Below are positions 12,401 through 21,500 of a DNA stretch of 64,000 nt, in pieces (position 1 is the stretch's first letter; every line of letters starts with the position of its first letter). The notes under the pieces were generated by a model, which was given only the letters and a program-made list of their open reading frames with translations, ran no database searches and had not been told where the DNA came from. The stretch is from assembly GCF_036417845.1 (NCBI RefSeq), contig NC_089978.1, positions 135,092,288 through 135,156,287 of the forward strand, given 5' to 3'. Made by a program: the position numbers and the translations under genes. The DNA is from Apteryx mantelli. Taxonomy: Eukaryota; Chordata; Aves; Apterygiformes; Apterygidae.

Positions 12401-15230
12401 AATGCAAAGGAAACCCACCCTTTTTAGGTGTAAATTGAACTCACCCACTTGCTTAGCCTCCACAGCTGCTGTGTATTCACGACTGAAGCTAAGCTCTGTA
12501 ATAGCCACATCATCTAGGATGAGGCTGAAATCCTTGGCTCTCTCTGTCAGTTCTCGTCGAATGAGTAGGGACACCTGAAACACAAATATGGAGAAAAGAA
12601 TACCATACAGAGGCTACTTCTCACTTCACGTGCACTACAAAACAGAAGCACAACTGCCCCTCACAGTTCATTTACATTGGGCTGGAGGGAGGCATTATCT
12701 AAAATAAACCCTGAAACATAGACATTAATATCCGTCCCTGAATTTTCACCTTCACTAATTATGCATATTCATAGTTACTTGCAAAACTTTTAGAAGTAAA
12801 TATAGCTTATTTATAATTATTAACTATCACATATAATTATTTAAGTAACATTGCAAAAATAAAAGAACTTTCTTGAAAGTCTTTTGTTTTCACAGCCTAT
12901 CACATCTAGTTCCACAGTTCCCATGTGTGTTTTCGCAACAAGTATTTCTTTCTCCATCTTGAATGTCATTGTTGTGGGTTTGACTGTCTCCTCATCCTTG
13001 TACTCAGATTAAGAAAATAAGAAATCCTGCTCCCCACCACAATACGTTAGAGACACATCTCTTACCTAGTGTTGTTACTCCAATTTTTCTAATCTCTTTG
13101 TTTGAGAATAGTCTTTACATCTTTTGATTTATTCTGCTTATCTCTGAGTTGCCTTGGGTTTGCCAGTATCTTTATCAGAGAGGCTGACAAGTCCCAGACA
13201 AAAAGTTGATTTAAATGGAACTTTTTGCTACAATATTACATCCTTAACCATTTAAGCATTTGCTTTCACTTTTATTGCAACTCTTCACTGAGCAGAATTC
13301 TAAAACGGTGCCAGAATGCTTTACTGGGTGAACTGTGAGCACAGAACTATGTAAAGTCACTTCATTTTTTTCTGAATATCGAGGGCTTCAATATTCATCA
13401 CTTTACAGTCATTAGCATTGGATGAATTTATGACAGGAAAGGAAACAAAATTCAGATTGTTCAGAAATTTCAGAGATAATCTAAGAGTCTTCACTGCTTT
13501 TGATAAATCTAAATCAACTGCAGATGTTGTTTCTTTGCTGTCACATTCTCCCTTTCCATCCATTTTCCTTACGCAAGATTCATAACAAATCTATTCAGTG
13601 CACATCATATGGCCTAGGACAGAACTGGAAGTCCCTGCTATGGATCAATTACCAGGACAAGACCTGGCCAACCAGTCCTGCTCTTTGCTTTGTTGTCATG
13701 GATCAGAAAGCAGTTAAGAGATGCTTCCTATTTTGTCCTCCTGATAACTTGTCCTCTTTAGCAGTAAATCTTCCCTAAAACCTTTTGAAAGGAATCTAAG
13801 TAAGATTAGCAAGTTATATCTCCTCAGTGGGGATAAATGACAGCTATTCTCAGAATCCCTGACAATCAAGTTTTCGGAACATGAACTTTCGTGTGTAGGT
13901 ATTTTTCGTTTGTTTTTAATTATTTCTATCATTTTGCAACCCCCCAGATTACCCCTTTAGCTTTTTTAAAAAACAGAAACATTTGCTACCTTCTAGTTTT
14001 CTGGAACAGCACTGTCCATCATTGAGAGTTTATCATTTTATTAACAGCTCACACACCTCTCTTTTCAGATCCTTTAGAACTGTTTAAATTTGCTTTGACA
14101 GCTCTTCTGAGGCCCATGCAGGGTCAAGGTAATCATTTTTTAAAGCCAGTTCTGTCAATACCCGTGGACTGTAGCATAAGTCAGCTCTCCCTCCCCCATC
14201 ACTACACCACAGTGCTTTTTTTTCCATTTCTATACTGAGCATCCACTTTTCTTTCCAGAATCTAATGATACAATCTTAGTGTTTGTATTTCTATTGAAAT
14301 CAAACTGTAAGCAGGACACAGTTGCACATCCTTTCCATTTGAATGCTTCTGCCATCAGCCTAAAATATAGCTATCCTTTATCTGTTATAATGTTTCCCAC
14401 ACCCACAATTTAGATGTTCCCTTGTAATCCAAACCTAAGACTTCTCTGAAGAGTCACCTGGGCTCTCTGAGTGATGAGCTGTGAAGCATTGAACTTGGCG
14501 ACCACACTCTTGAGCACTTCATTAACAATGGAAGGCAGTACTCGCTCCTCATAGTCCAGGCCCAAGCGCTGGTACATGCTGGGCAGCTCCGCAGCGTTGG
14601 GGCGCGTGAGAACACGCAGTGAGATGTTCACCATCTGCAGGTCTGAAAGGAAGAGATATGAGCAGGGCCACAACCCTGGCTGGGCTCACCCCACCGGCTC
14701 GGAGCCACCCCCAAGGCTGCCAGTGCCTTGTGCTCCAGCCGGCGAGGTGGCTCTTACCTTTGGAGCCAGTGGGAGAGGAGATTTTGCGCGGCCGGGCCCG
14801 GATGTCGTAGATGATGGGATACTGAAACCAAGGGATCCTGCGGAGGTACACAGACCCGTTATAGGGGGCGGCCGGGGCGGCGCAGACCCCGGTGGGGGGA
14901 CGGGACCACTACAGGGGCCCGGCTGGGGGGCGGTCCCTACCTGAAGTGAAGCCCCTCGGCGAGGATGGTGTCCTGCTGGACGCCGCCGATACGGTTGAAG
15001 AAGATAGCCCGCTGGCCTCCTTCCACTGGGGGGAGAAGGGACAGGGGCACGGTCAGCGCGGCAGGCGCCAGGGCCGGGGCGGGGGGAGGGGAGAGGGACT
15101 AACCGATGAAGACGGACTCGCGGACGCCGTAGGCCAGGGCGCCGGCACCCAGAAGCAGTTTGAGGGCCGTGCCGACGCCACGGGGCCCCGCCGGCAGCCG
15201 CCCCGCCAGGTCCTTCAGGTTCTGCGCCAT
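9453..15230 (-). CDS. PHB2: Prohibitin-2
   Basis: Inner mitochondrial membrane scaffold protein that forms rings with PHB1; also a mitophagy receptor. Minus-strand coding exons in order: 15104-15230, 14941-15025, 14758-14837, 14458-14642, 12445-12574, 11865-11968, 11374-11451, 10495-10571 and 9453-9486 (stop TGA). They total 299 residues, the same as human. The start [10 protein letters not shown] matches human. A short hydrophobic segment (about residues 20-37) is the membrane anchor. It is followed by the SPFH/band-7 domain, the MYQRLGL segment holding the YQRL LC3-binding motif, and a C-terminal coiled coil ([18 protein letters not shown]). All introns are GT-AG except 11452-11864, which looks like a U12 AT-AC intron. 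The last exon ends [11 protein letters not shown], where human has RGSDSLIKGKK. Head-to-head with EMG1. Confidence 0.97.
9487..10494 (-). other. PHB2 last intron
   Basis: Minus-strand GTAAAG donor at 10494 and TTTCAG acceptor at 9487. Contains an A-rich stretch near 10280-10305 on the plus strand. No RNA gene is recognised. Confidence 0.85.
10572..11373 (-). other. PHB2 intron hosting the scaRNA candidate
   Basis: Minus-strand GTGAGT donor at 11373 and CTTTCAG acceptor at 10572. The half nearest the donor holds the candidate composite scaRNA at 10987-11310; the rest shows nothing. Confidence 0.85.
10987..11310 (-). ncRNA. Candidate composite C/D-H/ACA scaRNA (SCARNA12-like)
   Basis: In human, SCARNA12 (U89) lies in a PHB2 intron. 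On the minus strand this interval shows CCAGTG (11310-11305) able to pair with CACTGG (10992-10987), a C-box TGATGA (11298-11293), an ANANNA-type AGATAA (11231-11226), and a short hairpin (CAGC-TGCAG with CTGCA-G-GCTG) followed directly by ACA (11076-11074). A D-box CTGA lies at 10999-10996 beside the terminal stem. The order C, H, ACA, D is that of composite scaRNAs. I could not align it to the known RNA from memory, short boxes occur by chance, and the 3' end is uncertain (another CTGA lies near 11035). Confidence 0.35.
11452..11864 (-). other. PHB2 U12-type AT-AC intron
   Basis: Between AAG-ATG (exon ending 11865) and CTC-GGT (exon starting 11451) no GT-AG choice keeps the conserved KM|LGEALS junction. 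The minus-strand intron begins ATATCCAT, close to the U12 AT-AC donor ATATCCTT. It ends CTGTAC, with a branch-site match TTTTCTTAACT (branch A about 11468) 16 nt before the terminal C. The acceptor side has no AG between the branch site and the exon. Confidence 0.85.
12575..14457 (-). other. PHB2 large intron
   Basis: 1.9 kb, AT-rich, GTGACT donor at 14457 and TTTCAG acceptor at 12575 (minus strand). No transposable element or RNA gene is recognised. Confidence 0.8.
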
Positions 15231-15234
15231 AGCC

Positions 15235-15259
15235 GTGCCGTGCCGTGCCGTGCCGTGCC
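15235..15259 (-). repeat. (GTGCC)5 tandem repeat in the PHB2 5' UTR
   Basis: Five exact GTGCC copies on the plus strand (GGCAC in the PHB2 transcript), starting four bases upstream of the PHB2 ATG and followed by degenerate CGCC copies. Confidence 0.9.
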
Positions 15260-15558
15260 GCGCCGCGCGCCCAGCGCGCCCAGCCGGGAAGGACACCGGA
15301 AGGTCCCGCCGCCGAGGCGTTCCGGGGGGAAACCGCGGCACTGGCAAGGCCCCTCTCAGCCCCCGTCCTGGTCAGCCGCGTTGCGTCCCGGAAGTGGGTC
15401 CAGCCGGGACGAGTTAGCAGATGCCGCGAGGCCGCGGCCAGAGAGCCATCTTGGATCGTCGCGGCGTCCAATTGGCAGCTGGGGAACAGGAGCCAACCAG
15501 CTACGGCGGAAGTGAAGTAAAGGGCGGGGCCCGTCCTACGTAGTCAGGCTCTCAGAAA

Positions 15559-17605
15559 ATGGCCGCGCCTATACGGCCTTGCGAGGAAGCTACCGAGGAC
15601 TCCGGCCTGGAGGCGAAGCGGGCCCGGGGACAGCGGCGGCTCCTGGTGGTGCTGGAGGGGGCGAGTCTGGAGACAGTGAAGGTGCGGGGCCGGGGCCGGG
15701 GCCGGGGCCGCGGCCGCGGCCGCCTAACTGTGTTTGTCTTGCCCCTAGGTGGGGAAGGCGTTCGAGCTGCTCAACTGCGACAAGCATAAGGCGCTGCTGT
15801 TGCGAAGCGGCCGGGACCCCGGCGAGGTGCGGCCGGACATCACACACCAGGTACCGGCCACAGCTTGGCACCGCCAGGCCCTGTCCTGGTCCGTACCGGG
15901 CTGCTACCACGCAACCTGAGAGCCATAGGGAAACTGCCCCTGAAGTCCATGGTCAGCTTGTGCCCCTGGAACAGGAGGAAACTGGGCCTTACCCGTTGTG
16001 CTTATGTTTTAGAAGCTCTTTTTATTTGTATATCTCTATATCTTTTATATTGGTATTTGTATTTCTTATATTTCTATTTATTTCTCTTTGTATGTGGGAT
16101 TGCTTCATTCCAATATTACAGCAGAACTTGTATGGCCAGATGGACCCTCTCTGCCTTAGTATCAGTCCCTTCCTCACTTATGGTGCCTAGGCCTTAACTT
16201 TTGCAAGATTCTCCTCTTTTATGCCTCTTCTATTTCCACTACTACATGTTTTTCTATTTCAGAGTCTCCTGATGCTCATGGACAGCCCACTGAATCGAGC
16301 TGGTCTCCTGCAGGTTTATATCCATACCCAGAAGAATGTTCTAATTGAAGTCAATCCCCAGACCAGGATCCCAAGAACTTTTGATCGGTTCTGTGGTCTT
16401 ATGGGTAAGTGATTCAAACTGCCCACCTGCCACAAAATAAGACAGGAGGGTGGTTAGGAGTGGAAGGATTTGGGGAAGAGTCAAAAAACTGAACCAGTCT
16501 CAAAAGTCTGAAAACGAGGAAAGAATGGAAAAACGGAGTATGCATCCTGAAACTCAGAAGACATTTCCAACTATTCATTCTTTAGCAGAATGGTGAGTAA
16601 CTGAATGAGGCCGTACTTGTACTAAAATAACTCAATGATCAGTGTTTCTTAGGGCTACTTTAGAAAATATTAGGAACTCTAAAGATGGGCTTCTTGTCTA
16701 GTTTAGCTCTACTCACTAGCCAGAGGATAAGATTCCTCCAGCAAAAGAACACGCTGCTTAACTGATTTTTTTCTCTCTCCTGCTAGTTCAGTTGCTGCAT
16801 AAGCTCAGTGTTCGAGCAGCTGATGGACCTCAGAAATTGTTGAAGGTAAACATTCCTTGACTGTTTATGGGTAATGTTGCAACATTCCTCTCCTGCAGCT
16901 AGGGCTATGGGAGGGATTTTGTCTGCACAGTGGACTTAGCTGAGTGGCAGATCTCTTATCTCTGCCCCCCTGTTAACTTTCTGCTCTCTGTAGGTGATTA
17001 AAAATCCAGTCAGTGATCATCTCCCTGTGGGCTGCATGAAGATAGGTACCTCTTTTGCAGTTCCCAAAGTGTCAGATCTGCGTGAACTGGTTCCTGCAGC
17101 AGAGCCAGTTGCCATTATTGTGGGAGCTTTTGCCCATGGTTCGGTAAGCGCATGTATTCCAGTCTGGTGTCGTAAGGATCTCTAGCAAAATAGATGTCAG
17201 TGTTATTCTGCACAAGTTTTTCTGTTCCATTTTTTGTTTGGCTGTTCCCCCCTCCTTTCTCCAAGGTAGGTTTATATCAAGAAACTATTCAACTCTGCAA
17301 CGCTTAGGCCTTCCCTCCCTCCCAAGAGAGAGCACAGGTGAGGGTTAGCAGTTGTCCTGTGCTCTACTGTGCTTGCGTTAAATCTTGGATGAAGCACAGC
17401 CATGTGGGAGAAACACTGTACCTCTTCTAGCAAGGGAATTAAAGAGGATTAAGTGAAAACTTGCAGCTTAACTTCTCTCTCTTCCCCCCAGGTCAATGTT
17501 GACTATACAGAAAAGATGGTCTCTATCAGTAACTATCCTCTCTCTGCTGCCCTGACATGTGCCAAGATTACTACTGCCTTTGAGGAAGTCTGGGGAGTAG
17601 TATGA
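15559..17605 (+). CDS. EMG1: rRNA small subunit pseudouridine N1-methyltransferase (Nep1)
   Basis: SPOUT-family methyltransferase that N1-methylates the hypermodified pseudouridine of 18S rRNA and acts in 40S assembly in the nucleolus. Exons: 15559-15681, 15749-15850, 16263-16404, 16787-16845, 16994-17143 and 17492-17605 (stop TGA), giving 229 residues against 244 in human. The difference lies in the divergent N-terminus ([14 protein letters not shown]). The core is nearly identical: [69 protein letters not shown] and [18 protein letters not shown]. The Asp of RPDITHQ, equivalent to human D86 altered in Bowen-Conradi syndrome, is kept. The start ATG lies in AAAATGGCCGC, which is also a YY1-like motif. 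All introns are GT-AG; the first is only 67 bp. Confidence 0.97.
15686..15721 (+). repeat. (GGGGCC)4(GCGGCC)2 hexanucleotide repeat in EMG1 intron 1
   Basis: Four exact GGGGCC units (15686-15709) then two GCGGCC units (15710-15721), filling over half of the 67-bp intron directly after its GTGC donor. The tract can form G-quadruplexes in the transcript. Confidence 0.92.
15851..16262 (+). other. EMG1 intron 2
   Basis: GTACCG donor at 15851 and TTTCAG acceptor at 16262, with a T/A-rich stretch at about 16015-16095. Nothing else is seen. Confidence 0.85.
16405..16786 (+). other. EMG1 intron 3
   Basis: GTAAGT donor at 16405 and TGCTAG acceptor at 16786. No repeat or RNA gene is recognised. Confidence 0.85.
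17144..17491 (+). other. EMG1 last intron
   Basis: GTAAGC donor at 17144 and CCCCCAG acceptor at 17491. Nothing else is recognised. Confidence 0.85.
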
Positions 17606-17793
17606 GCTTCTGCCTGTAGCCCTTGTCATGGTGGACTCCTTTATAGTGACTCCAGATTCTGGAGGGGCTTTTTTACTCAGGCATGGACCTGGTGCAACCT
17701 TGAATTGCTGGAAGGGAAAAGGCTTCAATTTCTTCTTTGTAGCTTTTGGAGCAATGAGATGCTAAAGGGACTGGCCCCTGTCTTTGTCCTCCT

Positions 17794-17799
17794 ATTAAA
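17794..17799 (+). terminator. EMG1 polyadenylation signal
   Basis: ATTAAA about 190 nt after the EMG1 stop, followed by a T/G-rich stretch. It is the first plausible signal, predicting cleavage near 17815. Confidence 0.65.
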
Positions 17800-17819
17800 G
17801 GTCACTTTTGATAAGAAAG

Positions 17820-18537
17820 CTTGTGTATTTTACTTTTTCATGTTTCCTAAGTGAGCAGGTCAGAGTCTCTTTATAGCAGGTGTGCAGCCCAAAGCTGTCT
17901 TAAAACTGAAGTTCTTGGCTGTACCCTGCTAGACCTGTAGCTCATGTTACTCGGTCCTTTAGAATTACCTTGCTTTGTGGTGGGAGACAATTCACAATTC
18001 CCACATGGATGCACCCAAGAGGAAAGGAGCTGAAGCAGATATGAAAAAGAACAGGAGCAATTTTTTATCTTGGATGACAAATGTAGAAAAGTCAGAAGGT
18101 GGCTCCATTCCAATATAGTGCCTGCATTGAGTGTCTTGCAATCATTTGATAGCAGCAGAGAGACAAGAGTGTTCACTGGAGGGCAGCAGAGAGATAAGGC
18201 AACATATAGAAAGTGGAGGATCTGGAAGAAGAATTCCTCCATACCCCTCCTTTTAGGTCTCTGATCCTGTGCTTTCTCTTTCCCCCTCCTCATGTTGAAA
18301 GAAGTCATACTTCAACACAGCAAACTTGGCAGGTGATGCTTTTGCTTCCGGAGTGTTAAATTGACTCCTACAAATGCACACATGGTACAATCTGAAAAAG
18401 AAAAGAAGATTTTAGGGTGTTTTCGTCTGTTTCTCTTTCACTTTAAAAAGTAACACTGCTGTTCCACCTCCCCTCCTAGTTTAAGTTTAGGATTCTCTCT
18501 ATGTTCCTGAACACAGTACAGCCTTACCTTTTGGCTG
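17820..18537. other. EMG1-LPCAT3 tail-to-tail interval, likely LPCAT3 3' UTR
   Basis: About 720 bp between the EMG1 poly(A) site and the LPCAT3 stop. No canonical AATAAA is seen on the minus strand; a TATAAA variant near 17871-17876 could serve LPCAT3. Open frames here resemble no known protein. Confidence 0.5.
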
Positions 18538-21500
18538 CTATTCTGCCTTTTTTAGCTTTTCTTTTCGTGGCACAATTATTCTACGAATATAAGGCAACAC
18601 CAATAATAAAGAGAAGAACACCACATGGCCGAGGAAATAAATAGACCTGTACACCTGTAAAGAGAAAGGCATGGTTAAAGATCAGCAAGCAGCTTTGGGC
18701 CAAGTATGCATGAGAAGACAGGCAGAGAAAAAGGCTGCATGGTTTATCCTTTCGAGGCTACTAAATACCTTCATCCATTTGTCCCAGGTGAAAAGGCAAA
18801 ATGGCACCAAAGAGTAACCCATAAACATCCAGTGGTTAGCCTGCTGCAACACATAGAAGATAGGCCGCAAGACAGTGATGGAGGCCAAAGTGCTCAGGGT
18901 AGGGCTGTCCCGAACAAGGTTTATGACCTAGTTTAAAGAAAAAACAAAGAATTCTCCTCAGTTGGATGGCCTGTGGATGTATATGCAGGTTTTGCAACCA
19001 AAGTATGTATCCAATTGTGTCAAATCAATATCAATAACCAGTGAGTCAAAAAAAGTAATTAAGTATCCCATCCTGCTCAAAGTTTCAATCCAAAACCAAT
19101 GAGATTAAATATGGAATGTTGTTCTTTCGTACTGAGATTTAACAGAAGCATTCAGCTCATGTGCTTGTCTTTCAACTTCTCAGGTGCCAAGCTCTTCAGT
19201 TGCCCTCTAGTCATGTGCCAAGTTCTCTAGTTTCCTTCCTGTCAGCTTCTGCAGTAAATTTATGGCTTGCCCTTGCAGAAGCCAGCAACTTACTGAACTT
19301 TTGAGACCAGATCAGTAGTGTTTGAACACCAGTTTCAAAGTGAGCAGGTATATTTCATATTTAATCCATGTGAAGCCTTCAGTGTGGCAGTTTCCAGACT
19401 CCAGGGGACATGCCACCCCATTCCAATAATTCAAAGCGCACCTGTCTTTCAATGATGACTATAAGCAACTCCATCTGAAAGCACACCAGGTAGCCAGAGT
19501 GCAGCCCGTGCCAAATGGCCAGGAAGAACAGAGCCAGTGCCTGTGACAGCAGTTTGTTACCCAGGAACTTCAGGCGCTTGAAGATGTAGCTAGAGCAGAG
19601 AAGAAACAAACTCAATGTCCTTCTAGTTCGCTGGCTGTCCTCCCCTCTCCATGTTGGAGATGTAGGGCCCAGGAGACCATACACCCTTGCATATCCCTGT
19701 GGTGACAGGAGCAGGGAACAAAGCTCCTCTTACCAGGGAAAAATGTACCTCAGCCTTTGTCTTAAAGAAGTCCCAGCTAATAGGGAGAGATGGTTGTCTG
19801 ACAACGCACAGAAAGGAAGATATTTTACAGTTCAGGTGTGTATCCCAGCAAAGGCTGAACTAAAACCCAGTCAAGTCATTGCATAGTCATGAATCAAAAG
19901 GCACAATGTAGGAACCAGCTTTTAGAAGAGTCTGTGTCTGTTCAACTAAGCAGGCCACAAGGCTCACTATAGTTCCATTCTAACCTCTGCCCCCACTAGC
20001 CCCCCCTGCTTTTACCATCTTCAACTTTTTGCCTGCATTAAAGAACTGACATTTTAGATTGTATCAAAAGGTCTATCCAACTTGGTAACCTTCTTCAACA
20101 GGGACAGCAGCCAGGAGCAAAATGTAAGGAAGAGTCTAAGAACTGAAAACTGACAGATTCTTCCTCTAGTATTCCCTCTCAGCCTAGTATCTTGTTCTAC
20201 CTGAAACAGAAGTTACTGGCATGTTACAGAAGTGGAAAAGTTTGTTCTGCTCACCGGGCCACCCAAGCATTGGTGTTGATGTTAAAAGAGGCGATGGTCC
20301 CTGTGAACAAAGGTGTTGTCTCATACAGCCAGACCTTCATGTTGGCACAGGCATCCCACATAGGCTTTCCACTCTGATCCTTCCCATTGTACCCCAGACC
20401 AACAAGGATGCAGACACCTTCCTAGGGAAAAAGATATAGAGAAGAAGAAAAGATAAGAAGAAAACATCACCCTTTTTTGGGAAGACTGAATTGGGGAAGC
20501 TTGGGCTCTGCTCAGTGGAGAGTGCTTACCATTGCAGATGGAAGAAATGGATTAAAAGCTGCCTCCTTTTTATTTATTTAATTAGCCTTTGCTAATTTAT
20601 AGCAGGCTAAATTGATCTGCATTTATCTACAGATATTCGAATTATTTTCATTTAGTGTCAAGTCCAAGAGCATACTAAATACCTGCAAAGGTGCTACCTT
20701 TGTTCTTTTGTCTTTTATTTCTGAAAGGACTTCTAGACTCACCGTAACAAGCCAGCAGGTTACATATTTGTAGAGTATAACTTTGCCCCAGATCAATATG
20801 TAAAAACAACGGAACCAGAAAGGCTTCTCCTGCAGAGATAGAGTGAAACAGAATAAAAAGATTGCCAACTAATTCTCAGGGTTGGTTTCCCTCAAGGCTA
20901 ACGTTTCTTAGATCATGCAGGGCAGCTAATACAGCAATCTAGGTAGGAAGACTCACTTTCAGCACTTCAGGAGAAGACAATAATTTAGGTGCCTTGAGCA
21001 GCACTGAGTTGACTAGCAATAATGAGACAGAGTAGATGAGATCTTACCAGTGTCTTTCATTTTAATCTGATCTATGTATTGAGACTGCTATATGGATCAG
21101 ATTGCCAAGCTACTGGTTTATGTTTTCATACATTTAGAAGATTCATACATCATTTTACCTCCTTTAGTAATATTTGGCTGCAATGAAATAGCTACTTTGG
21201 GAAGACTTTGGGATTAGCATAATCATTTCTGGAATTTATGCTCTCATTTGTTTGTAGACACAGAAACACTGATAATCTGCAAGTAAAAATTACTTGTTAG
21301 AGTTTTCTAAGAACCACAAGGATTCTGGTTAATTTCTAATTCAAATGAGTCAATCTGCAGAGTCAGTTGCTGCATCCCTCTCCCCAAAATAACATTGTTG
21401 AGGAAATCAAGAGATCAAGTTGTTCTTTTAAAGCTGGCTTGTACTCAAGGATAGCTCAGCTTGTAAAGTCTGCAAGATGAACCTTTACTTTCAGATTTTA

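Larger units (their letters stand above)
14700..15740. promoter_or_regulatory. CpG-island bidirectional promoter of PHB2 and EMG1
   Basis: The start codons of the divergent genes are 328 bp apart (15230 minus, 15559 plus). The interval is strongly GC- and CpG-rich. It holds ETS-type CCGGAAGT (near 15389) and CGGAAGTG (near 15506), a YY1-type CCATCTTGG (near 15447), CCAAT (15466-15470) and a GC box GGGCGGGG (near 15520). No TATA box is seen, in line with housekeeping expression. Transcription start sites cannot be fixed from sequence alone. Confidence 0.75.

Noticed and set aside
14686-15471. Long GC-rich frames on both strands over the PHB2/EMG1 promoter
   Set aside because: Stop-poor CpG-island sequence; they conflict with the well-supported PHB2 exons and resemble no protein.
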